In this document: positions 23,401 to 38,400 of the stretch, one piece after another
Position numbering within the stretch: position 1 is the stretch's first letter
How the letters are laid out: every line of letters starts with the position of its first letter
NCBI GenBank assembly: GCA_003586115.2
Contig: QVOM02000112.1
Coordinates: forward strand, 49,138,143 to 49,202,142
From: Salvator merianae
Taxonomy: Eukaryota > Chordata > Lepidosauria > Squamata > Teiidae
Reading direction: 5' to 3'
DNA length: 64,000 nucleotides
Made by a program: the position numbers and the translations under genes
Notes under the pieces: model-generated
The model's database searches: none
What the model saw: only the letters and a program-made list of their open reading frames with translations
What the model was told of the DNA's origin: nothing

Positions 23401-26400
23401 AGCATCCTCATAGCTGAATAGCACCACACTCTCCCATACCTTGATCAAAAAGAAGACACTAGCAACTGCATGATAGTTATTCAATACTTCTGGATCCAGG
23501 GAGTTCCTCTTAAGGAAGGGGTGTACAACAGCTTCCTTAGCACTGCTGGCACCTCCGCCTCCCATATCCCTCCTGCTTCATTACACACAACTCTTCTCTA
23601 TACCAGAGTGCCTCACAAGTTCTGTAGGTTCACCAAGGGCACTTGGGAGCAATCCTATCAATAGCTCTATTCACCTCATGATTCCAAAGTGAGACCAGAA
23701 CCTTAACAAAAGCAGCAGCCACGTCAACTGGAAACTTCCCTAGAGCTTTCAGGAATTCATCAAATTCCTTAATACTCAATGGGTAGACCATCTCAATAGG
23801 ACCTTCATTCCTGCAGTCAGGAACTGCCACTATAAGCTTAAATTTCACCAGAAAATGGTTCATCTGTGACAATGGACTCATAATAAGTTCACCCATTAAT
23901 GGATTTCTGTCCTTCCACTCTGTACCCAAAACCAGGTCAAGAGTATGTCCTGCCATGTAGATTGGATCCATAATATATTAAAATAGATAACTATATTGAA
24001 TTTACAAGATTCTAGAAATAAGTTTATCAACTATACATTTATTTAGTATATTTATGTTTAACCTCTATAATGAAATGAAACCACATATGGTTCACACAGT
24101 ACTCGGAGACTTTCCCATTGAAACAGTAATTAGATTGTTCATCTTTTTAGCTTTAATTAGCTTATAGCATAGGCCCAAATTGCACCAAAGAGCATCTAAC
24201 CCCATTTCCGCACTTGCCTGGCATATCTCAGTACAGGGAAGGCTGCTCCGTACCAGAATATGCAATCCATCCCAAGCTGGAACGGATTGCTCCTGGCATG
24301 GAAGAAGGTCATCGCACTGGAACAGCCTATTTTGTGCCAGCCCCCGCTCCTGGCCTTTGGAGCTTCCGGAGGACCATTTCAGCAGAGCCATTTCAATGTT
24401 GCACCACTGAAATATGTCTCCTATTGTCTGGTAAACCAATCCCTAGTATGCCAGTAGACTTCAATATTGAGGTCTACCAGTAAACCTGACTAAGATGCCA
24501 TTTTGAGTACCCTAGCCTGATTTACACTCTGTCCTGTGTGGACAGAGCATACTAGAAGGGAACAAGGTCTCTCTCTGTTGCACCAGCATGCAGAAAGGAG
24601 GTCCCTAGGCCTTTTCCTATATTGTGCTAAGATCGCATGCGGGAAGAGCCTAATACTCTTAAAGAAGCCATATTAATGTGGGAAACATTTGGATTATAGA
24701 AGTCTGGTGTGACCGCATGCCTCTGGTTCATTTCCTGTTTATAGCTGTATTCCCAACTAAAAGCCAAAAATATGCATTAGACTTTATAATATGGTTCATA
24801 CACATATTATTTGATGACGCAAACATAATAAAAAGAGAAGGTCAGTACAATAAAATCTCAAACTGCACTGTATTTTATTTAGACTTTGGTTCAGAAATCT
24901 TTCTAAAATAATAAAACTGAAAGGTGAAAAATGCATTAAAATAATAGTTAAGGTCTGACTGAAACCTGTAAAAACAGGAAAAATACAGAATTTAGATAAG
25001 GAGCCAGGCTTCAACAGCTTCTTCTCATCTAATCTACTGATTCATAAACAGCCCTAAGGTTGATCAGGCAGACAACTGTATTGTGACAACTGTATTTATT
25101 GGTTTTGATTTTCTTTTTATACTAACATTTTACAAGTGAAAAAGATGCCCCCAAATTTTATTATATGTTAAAGTTATTTTAATCAATAAAAGTATAATTA
25201 AAAAAAGATGTCCCAAATTAAATAAGCCAATTATATTCAAAACATATTAATAAAGACAACATAATCCAAGCTAGTCTGTCTTATAATTCTAAAAAAAAGA
25301 GTTTTAAAAAAGACTCAAAAACTCTGTACAAAATATACTTTATCCTGGCACAAATAACATCAAGGAAGGTGCTTTTACCACTTCTTCTGTTACCATTTCT
25401 CAGAGTATTGTGTGTAAACTAAATTCAGTTCTACATATGATTGTGGGGTTGTTAAATGAGAAAAACATCCAGCTGTCCTCAGTAACTAAGCCCAAAACCA
25501 CCTAAGGCGGCAGTTTAAAAAATTCTACATTTACTCTTGAGAATAAATGCAGAATGCATGGTAAAGGGTTGAAGATAACAGTAGAAATGACATTCCACTC
25601 TCTTCTCCTCTCTACTTCTCCCGCTCTTTCATTCTGGATGAAATTTTAATTGTGCTGACTGAAAGAGGGGTATTGGAGTAAGGTGGTGCAATCTGATCCT
25701 GAACCCTAGCCTGTTCCCTAACTGGCATCCTTCATCCAAACAATCATGGGAAGAACTTGTTATACACTCCTCCACGGTATTTCAAGACACCTTGCCTGTG
25801 GTGACACTTGTTAAATAAGAAGACTTAAGGGCATCTCTGATCACAAGAGATCACACTTAAAATGGACATCCTGATTTATATTCATACTACCCCTTCCCAT
25901 CCAGTACTTTTCTTACTTGAGATTATCCCAGCACTGAAGCCATTTCTTTCTTTAACCTGGTTGTTTTTTTCAGGGTGTGATCACTGGGGAGGACTATAGG
26001 GGCTTTTCCTTTACTTTCCTGGCTGAGCAGGGAAGGGTTGTCTCTTACCCTGTCCAGCCAATTACCGCTTGAGACTGGGAGGGTAGGAGTCTACTGCAAA
26101 ACCGGACAGGGATAGAGAAGGAAAACATCTGTTGCCCCTTTTTAAGTTGCAATTCTCCTGTCTCTCTTTAATCTGCAATAAAATTGTAACAATTGCCCCT
26201 CCATCCCCCCTTCTCTAGTTCTCAATTTCTTCAAATCACAGCAGAGAGGGAACAATTGCTACTGTTTTCTTGCTCTCTCTTCTTTTTGTGAATGGTTAGC
26301 TTTCCCTGTTGAGGGCTTTCTTCCTTGCCTCTATAAATGCAGGGCTGCCAGAAATAGTTTATACAGCCTAATAGCTTTTATTCACATCCAAAATGTCATG

Positions 26401-29400
26401 CTGTAGGTTGAAGGGGGGAAGCAGAGAAGCTTCAGTGCTGGTATGGTAGGATTTTTTTTAAAAAAAGTCAGCCCCATGTTGAGAAAGATTGAAGGGCCAT
26501 CTTGAGGGGCGGGAGCAGGGTAAGGCGTGGAAAAGAAATGGGAGGAAATGAAGGAAATCTCCCCATGCCCAAACACAAACTAAGAAATGATTGACAGGGA
26601 AGGGGCCAATTAGCAGGAGGGAACAGGAGGAGCAAAAAAATATGCAAGGAAAGGAAAAAGAAGCTGGCAGAAGACTGAGACCTAAGTGCAAATGAAAAAC
26701 AAGCATTCTTTTGCATGGGTGCGTACAAGCGGATTGGGGACTCAAGCTTAATGTGGGAAAAAATCGGATTATAGTAGTCTGGTGTGATTGCAGCACTTCT
26801 CTCTGAGGGCAGCTTGAGGACTGAAAACTCTGCTTCACTTCTGAGGCAATTTTCATCTCCAAATGAGTGATTTTTGAGCAGCTCCTGTGAAAGGGCACCT
26901 CTCCTTGAAGACACTTCTAATCAGGTTCTATAGCCCATATCGAAAGACCCTGAGAGCAATTTAAAAAAAACACCCTTTCACCATTCTTCCCTCACTGCTA
27001 CCCTCAGAAGGAAAGCTATGCTGAAGAACGAAGCTACATCTGCATAAAAAGGAAATGAGATTGGTGGGAGAAGCAAAAAACATATATAACTCAGCACATT
27101 CCACTGAGGGAAAAATCCCTAAAGCTACCACAGCTTCTCCTAATAAGTACCTCAGGTTGCACATTAAAAGAAACTGCTCAAAAGTGGCTTACAAATAGTG
27201 GTATTCAGACACTAGTGTACCTATCCCATCCCTAATCCACATTAAAGGCCAGAGAGTGCACTTTGGAAGTGTGCTACCATCTCTAAACTGTTTTTGAACC
27301 AACAGTGTAAGAAATATAAAAGTGGCTTGCGGACAATTCTTTTAAACGCCAAAGCTGCACATTCCTCCTAACCTGATCAGATAAAAGAGTATCATATTCT
27401 TCCTTATTCCCACCAAATAACTAAAGTGGCTAGCACAAACGAAAACTATTTTCCAGCTTGAAAAGTATTTCGATTATAAAATGTGCTATCAGTTAAGGAA
27501 ACAATTCACCCATGCACTTTTTGAATTAATTGATTCCATGGTGAAACTGGGGAGGTACCACCAGGTTCCCTACAAGGAAAGACTATGTGTTTGTGGCATG
27601 CCAGCGGTTGAAGATCTCCCTCATATTCTGTTTGTCTGTCAGCTATCTTCTTCAATTAGAACAACTTATCTGGGCCCTCTTTTACAAAAGGTGAATCACT
27701 GGAACGTAGAATGTAAATTGTTTTATTTTCTTCAGGGAGAAAACATCCAGTTAACATATAGGGTAGCCCTGTTTTTCGCTAAGGCTGTTTGATTTAGGAA
27801 ATTATTCATCGATCGGAATGCAGCACATGGAAAGGGGGATGGGGATAGATAATTATGTTACTCTCCTTTTGACTTATGATTTTACACATGTATCTTATGA
27901 TTTTATGTTTTTATTTGTAACTTTGATATGGTCAAGAGACTAATCAATAAACTGACAATATCAATAAGAGTATATTAATAACAAATACTTTTCCTCTTCT
28001 TTACCCGAATTGTTTGCTTGTGTCTCACCTGTATTTCGCTGGGGAGGCTCAAATACTAAAATGGTGTCATCACTCAGGAAATAAGAAATAAGGAACTTCC
28101 GGTCCTTATCAATGGGATCAGTAGTAATGAACTGTGCAAGAAACCGCAATATGTTACTTTCGAGGCCTTGCCTGTAATAGCAGAAAAGCGGAAGAGGAAT
28201 TACCTGTCTTTTAGCTAGATGCAATATCATATTGACTCAACCTGAGATCTGCTAAACCAAGAAAATGAAATTGTTCATGCCCTATTTTGATTTAATGAAT
28301 TTTGTGCAGCACAACATACTTACAGTTTGTTTTTCAAACAAGCTTAAACCTATGTCAGAATCTGTGTTCACGTGAAATTTTTACTATTTACTACTGCTGA
28401 GGTGCCCAGTTACAAGATGCTGTGCAATACAGCATTTTGTAAATGTATGCAATCACAATATAGGCTCTATTTTGCATCAGATAAGAAATGCACGATTTTA
28501 AAAGTCCGGATGAACTGATCATGCCCCATTTGTACAAAACACGGTATATCTCTGCTCAGTCCCTCTTATTATTACACCAAAATTTTCCCACATAGACTAC
28601 AATTACAGTACATGCACCGAATCCAAAAACAATCTTAAGAAAGTGCATGATCCCTTGTAAAATAGATAGAATATCATTAGGCAATAAAGAATGAAAATAA
28701 TTTGATAGATTAGGTACAAGAGGTTAACTTTTTCTCCTATTCTTTACGGTGAGTGCATACTAAAGTGGCTTTTTCAACTCCCTGGAGCTCTAACTTGAAG
28801 GCATAAAAGCCTAAACATTTATAATAGGAGATCAGACCCTAAATTCTGAGACTTCTTTACTCACTTACCTCATAGAAATTATGCATGTTACAAAATCCAT
28901 TCGTAACTTCCCTTGACATTTAACATTTAAAGCTTTCTATACATATTCTCCTTTTCATTTCTGGAATCTGGGAAGGGGGATGTCCTGAATATTATTTCTG
29001 CTTAGATACCTGTCTTTTTCCATGAATTTCTTGAAGTCTTTTTGGGGTGGTTTGGGAAGCAAGCCCATGCAGGAGCAAAGAGAGTCCTCTTCTGAACCGA
29101 ATCCATTGTATGGTGGGAATTTTCTTTCTACTTTTGGAGGAGGTGGTGCCTTGTATGGGATTGGAGTAAAGTCCTCTGTAAAATAAAATCAGTAATCAAC
29201 ACGTTGCGATTCAGTTCCCAAATACGTTAAGAACGGTTATAGCATTTCAAGAATACAATCGCAGCCTAAACAAAATAAGATCACTCTTTTCCTTTTGGAA
29301 GAGGTTACTGAAGGATACACGCAGGCATCTTACACAAGCAAATGTCTCCTCTAAATCAGAAAACCCTATTTTGATTTTTTTTTCCAAGCACTGTCCCTCT

Positions 29401-32400
29401 GGGAGCACGCCACAATTGGTACTTTTCCTCTGGTTTCTATCAACTTCTCTTTATAGTTGGGAAAAACTCAAGTTTCTCTATAGGCCTTGGTAAATAGCCA
29501 AGAAACAAAATATCCTTCTTATCCTAGTTATGGGCCTGCTTTTTTTCAAATCTCTCTCACTCCAATTTGTTTTCTTAAGTATTGCTTTTAATACTTGATC
29601 TATATACATCTCACTTACAATGCAAACCTAACCATGTCTCCTAAGAAGTAAGTCCAATTTCACTCAATGATGCCTACACCCTGAAACCTTGAGGTTAGTC
29701 ACCAGCCTTATTATTATTCCAGGCTGAAACGTGAAGTGTGATACTAACCCATCAGTATCTAGAGGCAAGGACATTCAGTAGAATTATTTGGGGTTAAATC
29801 AGTTTATTTTCATGGAACTCAATGTATTCGTATCAGTACATTTTTTTCTATTTATTTCCCTGTCTATACGTAAAGTGGACAGATGTTGATGCACAGCAAG
29901 CTTGCGAAAAACTGGATGTGAGGGGTATGTCTATGTGACTTTTTGAGAAGAAAGAAATTCAAAGCTTTCTAATGTACAGCAATATCCATTTTGGGGTATC
30001 TGAGTTTCAAGGCTTGCATAATAAATAGAAATCTGATTAAGATCTTTCTTGCATTCCAACAGTGCCATCTAGTGCAATGCTTGCAGATGGGTTAAAGGGA
30101 ACCTGTACGATTCTTTGGCATTCTTATAGGAGTCAATGGACTGGGAGTGAGACTGCTCTTCTAATTCTCTCCAATCCAGCATCCATAGATTACACCACAT
30201 TTAGCAAAAATGCATTGATTCAATGGTTACCGGATGAAATTAAGCTATCACAGTTGGCTAATAACACTTCTACCATTTCATTTGTTTGAGAGAAGGGAAG
30301 TGATAAAGATTTTCCCAGATGCTCCACTTACAGCCACAGAGCAAAAGATACTGAAGTTAAAACATGGGACATACCCAAGAAAAACATTAACAATTTTTCA
30401 GAAGTAATGGTTTCAACTTATCTCATGCTAAACTTTCTGATTAAAATCAGTGAAACATAAAGGACTTAATGTTGTCTGAATTGTTGTCATGGCTTCCCTA
30501 AGAGATTTGTTATAGCAAATTCTAATTTAAATCTGATAACCAATCTGCAGACATAATGTGAATATGAATGAAGTAAAGCATACTGATAAATTGCTTCCAG
30601 CTTGCAACTGCTGTTGAATTTCAGTTTGCTTCTTTTAATTTTCTCATCAAACTGTAAGCAATGCTTATGCCTCTTTGTCTGTTTTCTCTTAACTGTATAT
30701 ATCAAGTGACCAACTCCTGTTCAGGAACCTGATTATGCCCTCCAAATTATTTCTTTGGCCCATGGAGAATCAAACATTGTAGCAATGGTAGCGAAGATAA
30801 GACGACAGTGCTCTGGAAGACGGGTTTTTACCAGCAACAGCTTGCAGAGCACTGCCACAAAGATAATGGAGTTAGACTCCAACTGGAAGCTCTTCCCTTA
30901 TCTTCCCAACCAGTGTTTTGATCCACAGAAAACTACACAACTTGGGGATATCAGCTTTGTGGGCCACTGCTAATCTTAATTTCTATGCATATTTGTTAGA
31001 GGCGATTAAAGACCCTTTTGCACAGGACCAGTGGGCCAGTCTACGAGGCATGCTAGTCCACTGCATCCACACACTGGAGCCACCTAGCAGAGATCCTGCC
31101 CACTGTTAATACATCCTGTCCACACAGGGTGGTGCTGTGGAGCAGAACATAGCACCAAAATGGTGCTGTATCCTGCTCCACCAGTAGACCTTCTCAAAGT
31201 AGGCCACAAGTGGCCTACTTTGGTGTACCACAGACAGCGTGCAGACAGAGCATTACTGTACGCCAGTACACCAAGCCCAGCCCCAGTGCACAGTTCCTGG
31301 GTGCTGGCCAAAACCAGCCGCTAGCCAGCAGCTTCAAAGACTGAGAACTTTCATATCTGGTCTCCCAAGCTACGTTATGATAGGCTGTTTGCAACGTGGA
31401 CAACCTTTGGGGTGGGCTATCACTAGCCTGCATGGTGTGGAAATGACCAAAGTGTTCTCTTCCACAATATGACATCAATAATTTCTTCTGCAGCAGATCT
31501 GCTTGTTCAAGTTTGTGCATGCAGGGAGATCACATTTAGCCACGCCTGTCACTGACAGAGTTAAAGCCAGCCTGAGTTATAACATGCATTCTTGGTCCAC
31601 AGATAGCAAGATGACGGCAGGACAAATAAGTTATCTCTGCAGTAGTAACATGTCCCTTCATTTCTTCACACAGACAGAATATGTTTAATATAAGTGACCC
31701 TGAAGTAATGTGGTTAAAATGTATTGAGTATTAATTCCTTTGGCCTTGAGGCAGCTAGAGAATTAGCCAGTACTGTATATATACATAAAATAATTGAAGA
31801 GTAAAATAGCAGAAACAGTTAGAATTTACCTAAGGAAGAACTCCCAAAAGAGGGATAGAAGCCTATGCAGGTATTCTGATGCTGACATGAGGCAGCCAAT
31901 AATTATGCTTGCCTGACTGTGCTCTAAAGGCCTCCAAACAGCAAGAACCTTTCTGTACTTACCTGCAGATCAGGTACACACAATCTGTCCCAAGGCTAAG
32001 ATGGATCACTCTGGGCAGGAACAATGGTGCCTGCACAGCGACAGCTATTCCAGCCCAGCCTGCCTCGAAGTCCACATGAACTTCAGAGTCAGCCTCTGCA
32101 GACTCTGACAGCCAGGAATGAAAGTTCCTCACCCTGGGGAACCCATTTTGGTGATGCAATAAGGCATGTCTCTGAAACAGATCCCCCTGTAAACTGGAAC
32201 ACAGAGGCATGCACCTTCTGCACACCTCTATGATCTAGATCAGGCTCCACTAGTATGACAGTAGACTTCGATATTGAAGTCTACTGATGATCCAGATCAG
32301 GAAGCTCCTGACCTGGATCACGTACTAGCAGTGGACAGTGCCCCCCACATTCCACACTAATGTGCAAAAGGGAGGCCCTTAGTGCGGGACACTAGCAAGG

Positions 32401-35400
32401 CCTTTCTGTACTTATCTTTAAACAGGATTACATTTCCTTGTAGTTCTCTTCAGGGTCTCTTCTGTCTGCTCATTAGTAAAGACTAGAGGGGCCTGCCCAC
32501 TGCTGGTACACTCCATCCACATAGGACAGAGCATAATCCAGATCAGGAGGCTCCTGATCTGGATTACTGGTGAACATGATTAAACATGTTCACATGAGAA
32601 GGCACACCCCACTTCTGGACTACCAGGGGGCCCATTTCAGCAAGTCATCAAAGTGTGCTACTGAAATAGGTCCCCCAGGGGCTCTGAGGCCAGGAACTTT
32701 TCTTCCTAGCCACCAGAGCCCTCATAGACCAGTTCTGAAGCTCATGCAAGCTTCAGGGCTGGTCAGGGAGCTAGGCTGGAACAATATTGCCATGCAGATG
32801 GTGCTGTTCTAGATCAAGTCTTGCCATGATCTGGATCAAAGGTCCTCGCATGGTCCAGACCCATTAGACCAGAACACGGCAAGTGCAAGGTAAGTGCAGA
32901 AAGGTCCTTAGATTCCACATCCTGCTTAGGCAGCCTGTCTCACTAGTCATATTCATTTTTTATTATTATTATTTTCCTTGAAATGAATCAGTGCATCTTG
33001 CACTGTTCTCAGTGAACAGAACAATATGGTAAATAAAATGTTCCTTGGTGGTCTTACTATCCCAGTAATTACATTTAGCATATTCTGTTTTAAGTCCCAA
33101 TCCATTGCTCCAGAATGTGGGAGCACCTAGCTAATCTTGCTTAATCTTGGAAACATAAGCATGACTGGATTTCATTACTATATTTATGGGAGACCACTAA
33201 GAAATCCCAAGGGCTGCTGGGCTCAACTGGGAAGTTTTTTTAAAAAAAAAGATCTTAAAAGACAACAATGGAAAAACATTTACTGTGGCCAGGAAAACTG
33301 CTTTTGTAGTTTCCAGGAACTGAGTTTGGCTTTCTTTCTTCTCCCTTAAACAATCAACTCTTTTGGACTTTACTCAAAAATATTAAGTCAGATCCATGCG
33401 TGTTCCTCTGCAAGCAGAAAACCTTCTTCTGAGTGCTGAAAGAACTGGGATCCAAGGAAGGGTCCACATTGCTAGAAGGCAGAGGGTAAGTAAATTTCCC
33501 TTAATTCCTCTTTATCCTAGGGGACCTCAGTGCCACCCTCAAGCAACTTCTGGTCGCCCCCCCCCCCCAGTTCTCTAGGGCATATCTGATGAGCAAACAA
33601 GATACAAAAGGCAAGCGGAATAAGGAAATACGCTTTTCAATCTCCTTGCTGTAGCATGAGTAGGACATTTAGCATTACATGCCTGATTCCAAGTCAGTAT
33701 CCTACAATTTTCCTTTGTTCCCATTCCATTATATCAAAGGCTTCCCAAGTTGTCGTATGACAAAATACTAATAATGGATTTACTTTTTTAAATGAATAGC
33801 TTTCTAAATGAAACAACTTAATGGGATTTGTGAAAAATAAATCACATTTGATTCAATTTACTATCTTGCTTTAATGATGTAACCAGGGGATTAGGTGTGT
33901 GCAATGCCTTAGCCCCCCTGTCAAAATACTGATCCTTACTGGAGCTTTTTTCACCGTAGAAATGCAAAGAAAATGAAAATAAAGAAAACATAGCAAGGAA
34001 AAAAGGAGTGGGCAAGTGTTCTGTGCCAGCGCTAGATGGCACTAAAAACATGTGCAGCTGTATATTCAGGATATGAACTAGTTCAATTACCTAAACTGGT
34101 TCAGGTAATGCTATCAAAATCAGTTCTCTGATCTGGTTTGGATCCAGTGTACACAAATGCCCACTTTTACCATCATTGATCACCGGCGTGGAACATTTTT
34201 TAAAACTCTGTTGTCTTTACTTTCATTTTCCCTGTTTTTCTGATAAGTATCATTAGCTGGGGGAGAGGGCTGGACCATTGCACACCCCTTTTAGGAGGCC
34301 ATTTTTATGAGTCACATGGTTTGCACTGCATCCATCTTCTAGACAATTCCTCTAACTGAATCTTTCAAAAGAGATGCTTCAGACTGCCGTGCGACCAGAA
34401 AACACCAACAGAGGCTGTTCCCATGGGTGGAGAATCCACAGTCAGAGGATGGCCCTAACTCCTAAAAAATGCAGTGACATCTGCTAATTTTCCTCTCCCA
34501 AGTGCTGCCACTTACCTGGAACATATGCTGTTCATTCTTTTAAATGGCAGGCAAAAGGAGGCAGAGAGTTGGGGAAAGAGATGGAGCAAATGTAGCTGCA
34601 GCTTATAAATGGTACAACTGGCTAATGACCTGCCCTTCTACATGGCTTTTTAATTTGGTCTCTAAAACATCCTTCCAAAAACGTTTAGAGAATAGGTTTA
34701 GAACAGGGATGCTCAAACTGTGACCTTCCTAATCTACATAAGGTATAGATTCCAGGGCTGGTGCTTCAGAGCATCTGTGAGAGAGGCTAATGTCGATTTA
34801 CTGTTCCCCTGTGATTTTTCTGCAGCGTGGCAAGTCAGAGGAAGGTCTATGTGAAGAGGAAAGTTTGTGTGCAGGAAAGTTTGTTTCCAATGGTGACCAG
34901 CTGTTCATCATCACACGTGTCTTCCACACGCCTACCATTGGAGCTGTTGTTTAGGCACATCTGACATGCCGAAGTCAAAACATTTTGGTTTAGAGAAGTT
35001 GCTATAAAAATCATCAACAGATTTACACTTTACAAGGGCAGGCTGTTAGTTATATGGTGATTACATATATATATTGGCTATAAACTGTAATGAATAAAAG
35101 AAGCAAAAAATCAGTGATGGCTTTCACACAGAAATAGACACCATACTCTTCAAAACTGCAGATCATACAAAACCATGGGAGATTCTGAATGTCTTTTGGA
35201 GCAGGCTAAATGCACAACAGTCATGGAAAACCTGAGATCTGGACTGGTGATAACTGAGTAGAACTTGATAAAGACACATGTAAAAATTCTGCAAGAAAGA
35301 AGACTTGAAAGTAAAATTACAGTCTGTGCTACTGATCACATAGTAGCAGCATTGAAAAGAGATGGAAACTGTAGTGAGCGCAAAATAAACGTAAGTCTAA

Positions 35401-38400
35401 AATATGATGCTCTTCCCAGAAGGCTGACATGATCTTATGCTATTCTGCATCAGTTGTTCTGTATCTTAGAATTCGGAACAAGCTGGCCCATTTGTTCAGC
35501 ACTTATAAAAGGGTGGTTTGAGTACAGTCACTCCTTGATTTATGTGGGGGTTCCCTTCTGGAAAAACACTGTGTAAATGGAAACCACATAAACCGAGCAA
35601 TTGACTCCAGTGTAAATCTGGAAGTTAGGGGAACTACAGCAAAAACTTCCACTGGGTTGACCTATCTGCCTGAAAATTACATTGTCTTTCATTAGATCAA
35701 TCAACCCAACTGAGAATTGTATTGATTTAAATGGGGGAATTGGTCTTTTGGTACAAATTAAGGGAGAGAAGGAAACCTTCATTGACTTGCATTAGTTTGA
35801 CCTTTCCACCTAAAAATTACATTGACTTGCATTGGGTTGATCAACCCATTTGCCAATTACATTGAATTAAATGAGGAAATGACCTCTCAATACAAGGCAG
35901 TTTATGCCAATGTAATTCTCAGGCAGATTAGACAAGTCAATGGACGTTTTGGTGCAAAACCATGCTATAGCAAATCAATGGGGGTAGTGTAAACTGGGAT
36001 AGGTCACAGTTGTGTGACAGTGAAACTGAATTGACAGAAAATGTATAAATTGAGGTATGACTGTAAAACACTGATTTCAAAATTACGTTTACACTGTAGT
36101 TCCAATCAGTATCACATTTAAAAACTAATTAGAGATGAAATCAGCCCCGAAACATCTCTTGCTAAAACTTCAAAGTTACCTTGACATTTTGAAATGTATT
36201 GAAAATATCAGAGAAAATAGCAATAGAACTACACATGGTCTCACTGTAGTCTATCATAATTAAAATTTGACAATGGTACAATCAACATGCTATCTTCTTG
36301 AAAAAAAGAAGTTTTTAAATGAATCTGACAGAGGAAAACAGTTTTAAAAGGTTGACTCATCAGCATCTTGGTGCTAAAAACATATGCCTTCTTTTTTTTT
36401 GATGAGTGTAGTCATTTTCATTTTTTAGATAAAGCTATTTTCCCATTAGATAACAAAGTTAACCTATTTACATAACCATCAAACACAAGAATGCAAACGC
36501 TGATTTAAAATTATTCCAGTTCAGAATGTATTAAAATGAGCAATTTCTGCCCTAAGATGAATCCACACAAGGTTCCATGAAGAGTTGGGAGAAAATATAA
36601 AGAAGTCTGCCTACAGCTGCTTGGCATTCGAAAGTCCTAGCATACCAGGTCTTACTGACTGCAGGCACAAGAAGCATAGAAACAAGGATATACAGGGCCC
36701 AACCCATACTGTCTACTTGGCAGCAGCAGCTTCCTCAAGTCACACACAAAGTTTATTTTCCATCATCATTTATGAAATCTTTTAAATGAGACTGTGAACG
36801 ACTGAATCCTTGAGCTTCAGAAGCACCTTGATGGAATTTATATAATAGCATGGGTCAAACATTCTATCCAGTAGTAAACCACAGGCTTCTGGATTCTGTC
36901 TACACATGTGAAGTACTGAGAAAGTATTACAGATGCCAATCATAATACGGATGTGGTTGGGATAGAAAAAGAGAAAGAGACCTGTTCTAGGCAAGGAAAA
37001 CAAACATAAATCTTTCATAATAGCCATTTTGTTTCAAATAGTTCATGTTTACCCACAAAATCCAATAAGCTTATTGGCACCTGCCACACTGTGGGCCCCA
37101 AGCCAGCACAGTGAAATTCTGCCTTTCCTGCTGCCTCTAAGAAATTGACTTACGCTGCCTATAGATGGCGAGAGGAAAATGTGGGATCTCATTTAGATCT
37201 TGCAGCCTCTCACCATCCCTGACAAATTGCAGGGCAAAATTGTGAGAACCTACCTATCCAGATGCTTGCTCCTGTGATGCCATGATATGTACATCCAGGT
37301 ATTTCAATGGTGTAAAGCGGGCGACTGCTGGCCATTTCCAGCCCGGTTTCAGCCCCGCGCATGCATGGTGGCCATTTCCAGGTCAAAGACCATGGGGAAA
37401 AGCATCCAGACAGGTAAATCTGTATCCCCATTTGGGGAAAACCCGCAGTAGGAGTTGATTTTTCTTGAGTAGTGATAATGTGGAATTCTACCCTTTGTTG
37501 CAGCAATCCCAACGTAGCCCCAGGATAATTCCATGTTTTAGGCCCTATCTGGGCACAACCTATATTAGGGGCAGTTTGGAAGATCTTTCTTTGTGCAGCA
37601 AGTTACAAGCTGTGTTGGGGATTTTAATCTGGTAAGAACATGCAGTGTTTAAAGAGGTAGCCTTGTTCAGATCACTAACAAAGATTCGGCATAAAGAGGA
37701 GGTAAGATAACAGCAGTGATGCAGCTTGGGATAAAGAGGCAAAACTACAGTAATGATGTAAAGACGAAAAGTGAAAACAAATGAAACATCATTTCTGACT
37801 GATCATTAGAACAAGAAGCAAAGAGAGTTATATAATCAAGAAAGTTTGTCTTTTAGGAATCTCATATTGCCTCCCACGCTCCTCAAGCAAACAGTTAAAA
37901 ACTCCATTACATTTCATAAAATAATATGGGAAGCAGACACCATGCTACAAATCTTAAATCAGGCTGCCTGCTCATAAATAAAAAATAAAGCCTGGTAAAT
38001 TTAGTGTCCTTTCTGACCCCTCTCTTTCTCTTTCACAACAAAGAATCAATACAGGAACAAGATACACGTTCTAGAATATCAGTGATGGACGTTTCTGCAG
38101 TGGGCCTTACTCCAGAATATATCCTGGAATAGGGGCCTGCTGTCTGCATCTAATGCAGACTTTGGCAGTTCCCACCCAGGGCCTGCCATTGTCTGCACTA
38201 GCATGCAGACAGTAGGCCCCAAATTCCAGAATATATTCCAGAATAAGGCCCAGTGCAGAAATAGCCATTGTAGTACCTCAAGATAGCAGTCATTACTGCA
38301 GGAGCAGGACAGGTGAAGTCTGCTCTATTAGTGAAGTTACTTATGCATCCATGCCCAGTCAATTGTTGCTGAACTCTCTGGTATGATGTCCCTACCTACA

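Larger units (their letters stand above)
22053..28028 (-). other. EFHC2 intron (6.0 kb)
   Basis: Holds an L2-like LINE copy (22325-23975), an inverted-repeat element (about 24198-24606) and a plus-strand LINE C-terminus (about 27460-27960). Around 24671-24720 and 26748-26800 the same ~50 bp occurs twice (TTAATGTGGGAAA then GGATTATAG.AGTCTGGTGTGA), probably ends of one repeat family. The rest (about 24910-26370) shows nothing I can assign. Confidence 0.8.

Noticed and set aside
26458..26914. Two ~147-codon overlapping minus-strand open frames
   Set aside because: The strand is pyrimidine-rich and stop-poor. Two different frames being open at once argues for composition, and the residues look like low-complexity Ser/Phe/Leu.
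33123..33240. Possible 5S rRNA gene
   Set aside because: Too diverged from 5S and followed by a SINE body; it is a SINE head.
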